This document shows positions 58,622 through 64,000 of a DNA stretch of 64,000 bases, in pieces. Under the pieces are notes generated by a model that saw only the letters and a list, made by a program, of their open reading frames with translations, had not been told where the DNA came from and ran no database searches. The DNA comes from Clostridium neonatale (lineage in GTDB: Bacteria > Bacillota > Clostridia > Clostridiales > Clostridiaceae). The first letter of the stretch is position 1. Each line of letters opens with the position of its first letter. The translations under genes and the position numbers were made by a program. The DNA is taken from contig NZ_LN890326.1 in NCBI RefSeq assembly GCF_001458595.1, positions 1,587-65,586 on the forward strand. The letters run 5' to 3'.

Positions 58622-59023
58622 TTAACCTTCTTTTATTATACTTTCTAATATCTCTACACTTACTTCAATCATATGGCTACAAGCTTTTTCCTCTGGATTC
58701 ACAATCTTTGTTTTTAAATCTCTACAATCTATGTATCCCATTTCTTCTTTAAATCTTTTTATAAATTCTTGCGTCATAGCCCTTACTTTAGGGCTCTTAT
58801 GTCCTCTTTCCTCAGTAAACATAATTCCGAGTACTGCTACAGCACCAGATATAGCTCCACACACTTCACCAGATGCCATACCTCCTCCAAAGCCAGCCAT
58901 AGTCTTAAATGTTTCATGTGATAAATTTAAGTTATATTCTTCATTAGCTGCATACATTATACATTCTGCACAATTCAAATCATATTCTTTAGTCCAGTAT
59001 CTTTTTGCTGTTTCTGTTAGCAT
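58622..59023 (-). CDS. C-GCAxxG-C-C family redox protein
   Basis: 133 residues. Conserved Cys pattern: NCAEC near 17-20, EVCGAISGAV in the centre, YIDCRDL and KACSHMI near the end, plus GFGGGMA. This is the family named after these motifs, believed to bind metal or act in redox. Function unknown. The IS element lies just upstream and may separate it from its original promoter. Confidence 0.88.
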   Translation of the reverse strand: MLTETAKRYWTKEYDLNCAECIMYAANEEYNLNLSHETFKTMAGFGGGMASGEVCGAISGAVAVLGIMFTEERGHKSPKVRAMTQEFIKRFKEEMGYIDCRDLKTKIVNPEEKACSHMIEVSVEILESIIKEG

Positions 59024-59221
59024 TTTTCTCTCTCCTTTTATTAATAATGCAATTACCTTTCATTTATTATATCACTATATTTATAATATGTAATCTAATG
59101 AAGGATATATACAATGTGGAGTATTTGTTATTATAATACTATAAAAAGGAGTATCATAGATTAATAATGAACCGACCCCAAAAAGTTAGACCAAAAATCT
59201 AATGATTTGGAGGTCGGTTTT

Positions 59222-59803
59222 TTGGCAAAATATAGTTATGAATTCAAAAAAGAAGTTGTTCAAGCGTATTTGGATGGTAAAGGTGGTTATAAATTTCTTG
59301 CGAAAGAGTTTGGTATTCCTTCTCCAAGCAAGGTTAAATTATGGGTTGATAATTACCGTACATTAGGCGATGAAGCGTTGATGCGTTCAAGAAAAAATGA
59401 ATCTTTTACTTTCGAATATAAACTTCATGTAGTAGAATTATATCTAACAAGTGAGGTCTCATATCAGGAGTTAGCCCTTCAAGAAAGGATACATAATCCA
59501 ACGCAAATAGTTAAGTGGGTAAATGATTTTAGAATTGCTGGTCCTGATGCTTTGCGGCCGAAGAAGAAGGGACGAAAGATATCGTTGGAATCATCAAATA
59601 AATTGTCTAGTAAAACAGAATCCGCCGAAATTGTTTCAGTTGACACTACTGCTGAACATGTAAAACAGCTTGAAGATGAATTGCTCAAGCTCAAAATTGA
59701 GAACGCATATTTAAAAGAACTGAGGAGGCTGCGTTTAGAGGAGGAAGCTCTTCTGAAAAAACAGCGAGAATCATCCACAGCCTCCGAGGAGAATTCAAAT
59801 TAA
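59222..59803 (+). CDS. IS3-family transposase OrfA
   Basis: 193 residues from the TTG at 59222; GGAGG lies 7 bp upstream. Two helix-turn-helix repeats (FKKEVVQAYLDGKGGYKFLAKEFG and KLHVVELYLTSEVSYQELALQ), then a leucine-zipper coiled coil (QLEDELLKLKIENAYLKEL). Binds the IS ends. Near its end the A run at 59756-59761 followed by C allows -1 slippage into orfB. Confidence 0.93.
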   Translation: MAKYSYEFKKEVVQAYLDGKGGYKFLAKEFGIPSPSKVKLWVDNYRTLGDEALMRSRKNESFTFEYKLHVVELYLTSEVSYQELALQERIHNPTQIVKWVNDFRIAGPDALRPKKKGRKISLESSNKLSSKTESAEIVSVDTTAEHVKQLEDELLKLKIENAYLKELRRLRLEEEALLKKQRESSTASEENSN

Positions 59804-59844
59804 AAGATATTCTCGCAGTTGTAGGCTTTCCAAAAGCGACATAC

Positions 59845-60645
59845 ATGTATTGGCAAAAGCGATTTAATAGAGAAAATCCTAATAAAGAACTAGAAGAAAA
59901 GATCCTTGAAATACGTAGTATTAATAAAGATTGGGGTTATCGACGTGTATACGGAGCACTACGTAAACAAGGAATACTTATAAATAAAAAGAAAGTTCAG
60001 AGAATTATGCAAAAGCTTAATCTTCAGGTGACTTCCTTTACAAGAAAGAGTCGTAAGTATAGTTCATACAAGGGTAAAGTTGGAAAGGTTGCTCCTAACA
60101 GAATTCATAGACGTTTTGACACACAGATTCCTCATCAGAAAATCACAACAGATACTACTGAGTTTAAGTATTATGAGGTTGATGATAAGGGACGAATGAT
60201 AATAAAGAAACTATACTTAGATCCATTCATGGATATGTGTAATAGAGAAATCTTAAGCTATGGAATATCTCAACATCCGTCAGCGGCCAATATCATGGGA
60301 GCACTAAACCAGGCAATTGAAATCACAGCTGATTGTCCATACAGAAGAACTTTTCATTCTGATCAAGGTTGGGCTTACCAAATGAAAGCTTATGTACACA
60401 CTCTTAAAGAAAATCGAATTTTTCAAAGTATGTCCCGAAAGGGCAACTGCCATGACAATTCAGTAATGGAGAACTTCTTTGGAATAATGAAACAGGAAAT
60501 GTACTACGGCGTTGTTTACTACAGTTATGATGAACTCAAAGAGGCAATAGAACAATACATCAAGTACTACAATGAACAAAGAATTAAAGAGAAACTAGGA
60601 TGGATGAGTCCCGTAGAATACAGGCTCAACCTCTTGGCTGCATAA
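59845..60645 (+). CDS. IS3-family transposase OrfB (DDE integrase domain)
   Basis: 266 residues from the first ATG, but the same frame is open back to about 59755 and encodes IIHSLRGEFKLKDILAVVGFPKATY, typical of OrfB, so the true product is an OrfAB fusion made by -1 frameshift. HTH_21 region (DWGYRRVYGALRKQGI), then DDE: TTDTTEF, HSDQGWAY and DNSVMENFFG. It cuts and joins IS ends. Confidence 0.94.
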   Translation: MYWQKRFNRENPNKELEEKILEIRSINKDWGYRRVYGALRKQGILINKKKVQRIMQKLNLQVTSFTRKSRKYSSYKGKVGKVAPNRIHRRFDTQIPHQKITTDTTEFKYYEVDDKGRMIIKKLYLDPFMDMCNREILSYGISQHPSAANIMGALNQAIEITADCPYRRTFHSDQGWAYQMKAYVHTLKENRIFQSMSRKGNCHDNSVMENFFGIMKQEMYYGVVYYSYDELKEAIEQYIKYYNEQRIKEKLGWMSPVEYRLNLLAA

Positions 60646-60756
60646 AAATAGCGTAGCAGCCATTAAAACTGCTACGCTTAAAAAGTCTAACTTTTTGGGG
60701 TCACCTCATAAAAATCATTCTAAGATACTCCTTAAAAATTAAAAATCACTTATAAA

Positions 60757-61920
60757 TTAAAAATCAACCTTTGTATTATAATATGTGCAAGTAAATAGCC
60801 TCTCCATTGTTTCATCATTTATTTCTCTAGGATTAGATCCTGTACACGCATCTAATACGGCATTATGAGCTATAAATTTAAGATTATCCTTAAATTCGTC
60901 TTCACCAACACCATATTCTTTCATTGAATGAGGAATATTTAATTTATCATTCATTTCATTTATCATAGTTATCAATGAATCTGTTAATTCAGAATCATTA
61001 TTTCCATCTAGTTTTAATACTCTAGCAATATCTGCATATCTGCTTTCACATTTAACTCTATTGTACTGAATTACATATGGTAAAAAGATTGCATTTGCAC
61101 ATCCATGAGGTATATGGAATACTGCCCCTACTTTATGTGCCATTGAATGCACTATTCCAAGAAGAGCATTTGAAAATGCCATTCCTGCTAAACATTGAGC
61201 TTCATGCATTAAGTTTCTAGCATCTTTGTCTCCACCATAAGATTTGAATAAATTTTCATTCACCATTTCTATTGCCTTAATAGCTAATGGATCTGTAAAA
61301 TTAGAACTTTGTGATGCAGTATAAGCTTCTATAGCATGAGTCAATGCATCCATTCCAGTATGTGCTACTAGCTTATCTGGCATAGTTTGAGCTAATGCTG
61401 GATCAACTATTGCTATATCTGGAGTTATATTAAAGTCTGCTAAAGGATATTTTATCTTTTCTGAATAATTTGTTATTACTGAAAATGCTGTTACTTCTGT
61501 AGCTGTACCACTTGTTGATGGAATAGCTACAAACTTAGCTTTTTGTCTAAGCTCAGGTAATCCAAAAGGCACTACTGCTTGTTCAAATGTAAAATCTGGA
61601 TATTCATAGAATATCCACATAGCTTTTGCTGCATCTATTGGAGATCCTCCCCCCATCGCAACGATCCAGTCTGGTTCAAATTTTCTCATAGCTTCTGCGC
61701 CCTTCATAACAGTCTCTACAGATGGATCTGGTTCAACACCTTCAAATAGTTCAATCTCCATTCCAGCCTCTTTTAGATAATCCTCAACTTGTTTAAGAAA
61801 CCCAAACTTTTTCATTGATCCGCCACCAACTACGACAAAAGCCTTATTACCTTTCAAAGTTTTAAGCACTTCCAAAGTTCCTTCTCCATGATATATGTCC
61901 CTAGGTAATGTAAATCTCAT
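60757..61920 (-). CDS. Iron-containing alcohol dehydrogenase (butanol/1,3-diol type)
   Basis: 387 residues from the ATG at 61920 (AGGAGAGG upstream); the earlier ATG precedes that site. MRFTLPRDIYHGEGTLE, GGGSMKKFGF, MGGGSPIDAAKAMW (NAD(P) binding), PSTSGTATEVTAFSVI and the iron ligands in HTGMDALTHAIEAY and HSMAHKVGAVFHIPHG are type III ADH marks. It should reduce short aldehydes such as butyraldehyde; cofactor preference is not decided by sequence alone. Single gene. Confidence 0.93.
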   Translation of the reverse strand: MRFTLPRDIYHGEGTLEVLKTLKGNKAFVVVGGGSMKKFGFLKQVEDYLKEAGMEIELFEGVEPDPSVETVMKGAEAMRKFEPDWIVAMGGGSPIDAAKAMWIFYEYPDFTFEQAVVPFGLPELRQKAKFVAIPSTSGTATEVTAFSVITNYSEKIKYPLADFNITPDIAIVDPALAQTMPDKLVAHTGMDALTHAIEAYTASQSSNFTDPLAIKAIEMVNENLFKSYGGDKDARNLMHEAQCLAGMAFSNALLGIVHSMAHKVGAVFHIPHGCANAIFLPYVIQYNRVKCESRYADIARVLKLDGNNDSELTDSLITMINEMNDKLNIPHSMKEYGVGEDEFKDNLKFIAHNAVLDACTGSNPREINDETMERLFTCTYYNTKVDF

Positions 61921-62042
61921 AACGCCTCTCCTTTTATTCAATTTATTTTTACACCATATATATTCTATATATTTTTTACAATTCCTCCAGTATTTAATAT
62001 ATATTTATGATTCTATATATATATATATATATTAAAAAATAA

Positions 62043-62077
62043 AAAAACTCCCAAAGAAATAATCTTTGAGAGTTTTT
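62043..62077 (-). terminator. Terminator of hbd
   Basis: AAACTCTCAAAGA pairs with TCTTTGGGAGTTT (one G-U/mismatch) and runs into Ts on the minus strand. Confidence 0.85.
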
Positions 62078-62081
62078 AATA

Positions 62082-62930
62082 TTATTTAGAATAATCGAAG
62101 AATCCTTTTCCGCTCTTTCTACCTAACCATCCTGCTCTAACATATTTTCTTAATAATGTACAACATCTGTATTTGTTATCTCCAGTTTCATTGAATAAAA
62201 CATCCATGATAGCAACACAAACATCTAATCCGATAAGATCTCCTAAAGCTAAAGGTCCCATTGGGTGATTAGCTCCAAGCTTCATAGCAGCATCTATGTC
62301 TTCAGCAGATGCAACACCTTCTTGAAGGATGAAAGCAGCTTCGTTAATCATTGGGATTAAGATTCTGTTTACAACAAATCCTGGTGCTTCAGCAACTTCT
62401 ACTGGAGTCTTTCCGATTTCTTCTGATATAGCTTTAACAGCATCAAAAGTTTCTTGAGATGTAGCAGCTCCTCTGATAACTTCAACAAGCTTCATTACTG
62501 GAGCTGGGTTAAAGAAATGCATTCCTATAACTTTATCTGGTCTCTTTGTAGCAGAAGCAACTTCTGTTATAGATAAAGATGAAGTATTTGAAGCTAAAAT
62601 TGTTTCTGGCTTACAGATTTCATCTAATTCAGCAAAGATTTCTTTCTTAATTTTCATGTTTTCGATAGCAGCTTCAACTACTAAATCGCAGTCAGCAGCT
62701 AATTTCATATCAGTAGTTCCTGAAATTCTTGAAAGTATAGCTTCTTTATCAGCTTCTGTAATCTTTTCTTTAGCAACTAATTTGCTTAATCCTTTATTGA
62801 TTCCAGCAATTCCTCTTTCAACAAATTCATCTTTAATATCTCTAACGATAACTTCGCATCCTTTTGCAGCAAATGCTTGAACAATTCCAGCACCCATAGT
62901 TCCTGCACCAAGTACAAATACTTTTTTCAT
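62082..62930 (-). CDS. hbd: 3-hydroxybutyryl-CoA dehydrogenase
   Basis: 282 residues from the ATG at 62930, the family's exact usual length; GGAGG is 7 bp before it, while the in-frame ATG at 62975 has none. [20 protein letters not shown] binds NAD(H); NTSSLSITE and [17 protein letters not shown] hold the catalytic Ser and His-Glu. It reduces acetoacetyl-CoA to 3-hydroxybutyryl-CoA in butyrate/butanol formation. Downstream of etfA, last gene of the crt-bcd-etfBA-hbd operon type. Confidence 0.98.
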   Translation of the reverse strand: MKKVFVLGAGTMGAGIVQAFAAKGCEVIVRDIKDEFVERGIAGINKGLSKLVAKEKITEADKEAILSRISGTTDMKLAADCDLVVEAAIENMKIKKEIFAELDEICKPETILASNTSSLSITEVASATKRPDKVIGMHFFNPAPVMKLVEVIRGAATSQETFDAVKAISEEIGKTPVEVAEAPGFVVNRILIPMINEAAFILQEGVASAEDIDAAMKLGANHPMGPLALGDLIGLDVCVAIMDVLFNETGDNKYRCCTLLRKYVRAGWLGRKSGKGFFDYSK

Positions 62931-62989
62931 GGTAAAACCTCCATTAACTTTATTCATAATTTTTATTAATATCATGCTCTTTATGACAT

Positions 62990-63145
62990 TATTAGTTTAA
63001 TTTAAATCAAGTTTTAAATTATCATTTATCAATTCTCAATAATCAATGAATGATTAAATCACTACGCGATTTCTTTAAAATATATATTAAAAATTTTGCA
63101 TAGCAAAATAAATCTTCATTGAAAATTGATCATTGTACATTGTTG
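62990..63145. repeat. AT-rich intergenic repeat between etfA and hbd
   Basis: Contains nested small palindromes: TTTTGC-ATA-GCAAAA, AAATC...GATTT, and ATTGATCATTGTACATTGTTGATT. Similar words (ATTGTACATTGTGCATT) are found at 52180-52250 between guaB and guaA. Probably a dispersed intergenic repeat; it separates etfA and hbd inside one operon. Confidence 0.45.
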
Positions 63146-63152
63146 ATTAAAA

Positions 63153-64000
63153 TTATTCTGCGTCTTTAATTGCTTTAACTTGAGCTATTAATTCAGGAAT
63201 AACTTTTTTAAGATCTCCAACTATTCCGTAATCAGCAACTTGCATGATTGGAGCAGTTTCATCTTTGTTAATAGCAATGATAACTTCTGAATCTTGCATA
63301 CCAGCAACGTGTTGGATAGCTCCTGAAATACCACAAGCAACATAGATTGTTGGTTTAACAGTCTTACCAGTTTGACCTACTTGGTAAGCATTTTCTACCC
63401 ATCCTTTTTCAACTGCAGCTCTTGAACCTGCAACAACTCCACCTAAAGCTTCAGCTAATTCTTTTACTAGATCGAAGTTTTCTTTAGATCCAACTCCTCT
63501 ACCACCAGCAACTATTATCTTAGCTTCTGAAATATCAACGATATCTTTAGCAGTTTTAACTGTTTCTAAAACTTTAGTTCTAACATCACTGTCACTTAAT
63601 TGAACTGCAACTTTTTCTATTTTGCAGTCAGCTCCATTTGTATTAACTTTTTCAAATACACCTGGTCTTACTGTAGCCATTTGTGGTCTGTGATCTGGGC
63701 ATGCAATTGTAGCCATTAAGTTACCACCAAAAGCTGGTCTTGTAGCTAATAGATCACCATTTTCAACTTCTACATCAATTGATGTACAGTCAGCTGTAAG
63801 TCCTGTATTTAATCTTGCAGCTACTCTAGGGCCTAAATCTCTTCCTATGAAAGTAGCTCCAACAAATAATATTCCTGGTTTTCTTTCATTTGCAAGATCA
63901 CAGATAACTTTAGTGTAAGCATCAGTAGTGTAATGTGCTAAGTTTTTATCTTCAGCAACTAAAACTTCATCAGCACCATGTTTAGCTAATTCATCAGCTA
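63153..64000 (-). CDS. etfA: Electron-transfer flavoprotein alpha subunit (partial, N-terminus off the right edge)
   Basis: 283 residues of the C-terminal part are inside; the frame is open to position 64000. It includes LFVGATFIGRDLGPRVAARL, TGLTADCTSID, RPAFGGN and the FAD-binding AGGRGVGSKENF, SRAAVEKGWV, VGQTGKTVKPTIYVACGISG and AINKDETAPI. With EtfB and Bcd it forms the bifurcating butyryl-CoA dehydrogenase. An internal ATG at 63716 is not the start. Confidence 0.97.
   Translation of the reverse strand, partial: ADELAKHGADEVLVAEDKNLAHYTTDAYTKVICDLANERKPGILFVGATFIGRDLGPRVAARLNTGLTADCTSIDVEVENGDLLATRPAFGGNLMATIACPDHRPQMATVRPGVFEKVNTNGADCKIEKVAVQLSDSDVRTKVLETVKTAKDIVDISEAKIIVAGGRGVGSKENFDLVKELAEALGGVVAGSRAAVEKGWVENAYQVGQTGKTVKPTIYVACGISGAIQHVAGMQDSEVIIAINKDETAPIMQVADYGIVGDLKKVIPELIAQVKAIKDAE

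Larger units (their letters stand above)
59168..60708 (+). mobile_element. IS3-family insertion sequence (IS150-like), intact
   Basis: 1541 bp. Terminal inverted repeats share GACCCCAAAAAGTTAGAC (18 bp perfect, the extended ends both begin TGA). A 3-bp duplication TAA flanks it (59165-59167 and 60709-60711). It encodes orfA and orfB in the expected -1 frame relation with an A6C run at the overlap. Ends, frames and the DDE residues are all intact, so it could be active. It sits between the CGCAxxG gene and the alcohol dehydrogenase, disrupting no gene. Confidence 0.95.

Noticed and set aside
63153..63716. Complete 187-residue gene starting at the ATG at 63716
   Set aside because: The same frame continues in EtfA sequence to the window edge; the ATG is internal to etfA.

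Overview
The window is a piece of chromosome from a low-GC, butyrate-forming Clostridium of the C. beijerinckii / C. butyricum kind. This rests on the very AT-rich DNA, the etfA-hbd pair of the butyryl-CoA operon at the right end, an iron-containing butanol-type alcohol dehydrogenase, gatCAB, a guanine riboswitch before guaB, HrcA/CIRCE control of groES-groEL, and long tRNA arrays. The species is an inference. Most genes run on the minus strand.

Layout. Positions 1-304 hold the leader and two tandem promoters of an rRNA operon whose 16S gene lies off the left edge. An M13 metallopeptidase follows (454-2484), then a six-gene tRNA cluster (2691-3334) and a short-chain dehydrogenase / TetR / flavodoxin-ferredoxin operon (3828-5962). 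From 6451 to about 21156 there is a 14.7-kb integrated element. A second tRNA array (21252-22782, 16 genes) contains a tandem duplication of a seven-tRNA unit. The rest is mostly housekeeping: yfcE-rdgB-rph-AIR synthase, gatCAB, ligA-pcrA, an rRNA pseudouridine synthase, a lytic transglycosylase, pgi, yjdF with its riboswitch, fliB, guaA, guaB, groESL, an ogg-type glycosylase, an intact IS3-family element (59168-60708), an alcohol dehydrogenase, hbd and partial etfA.

The element is the most interesting part. It sits in the 3' end of a tRNA-Arg(TCG) gene. It has a tyrosine integrase, an Xre repressor facing a divergent small HTH gene, and a zinc-finger/Toprim/SF3 primase-helicase. That order matches phage-inducible chromosomal islands (PICI-like satellites). 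No capsid or terminase gene is visible. Its cargo is two apparent anti-phage modules: a three-gene ABC-three-component (ABC-3C) operon with an Mrr-type nuclease, and a Hachiman-type HamA/HamB pair. A serine recombinase and a 103-residue unknown gene lie between them. Paired direct repeats just inside both ends look like integrase arm sites.

Regulatory RNAs and sites readable here are a guanine riboswitch with terminator (guaB), a yjdF riboswitch whose conserved segment is complementary to the gene's own Shine-Dalgarno, a CIRCE operator (groES), a promoter-leader-terminator unit of unknown type ahead of the gene at 49516-50286, and consensus sigma-A promoters before both tRNA arrays. All calls come from reading the sequence; no database search was run.
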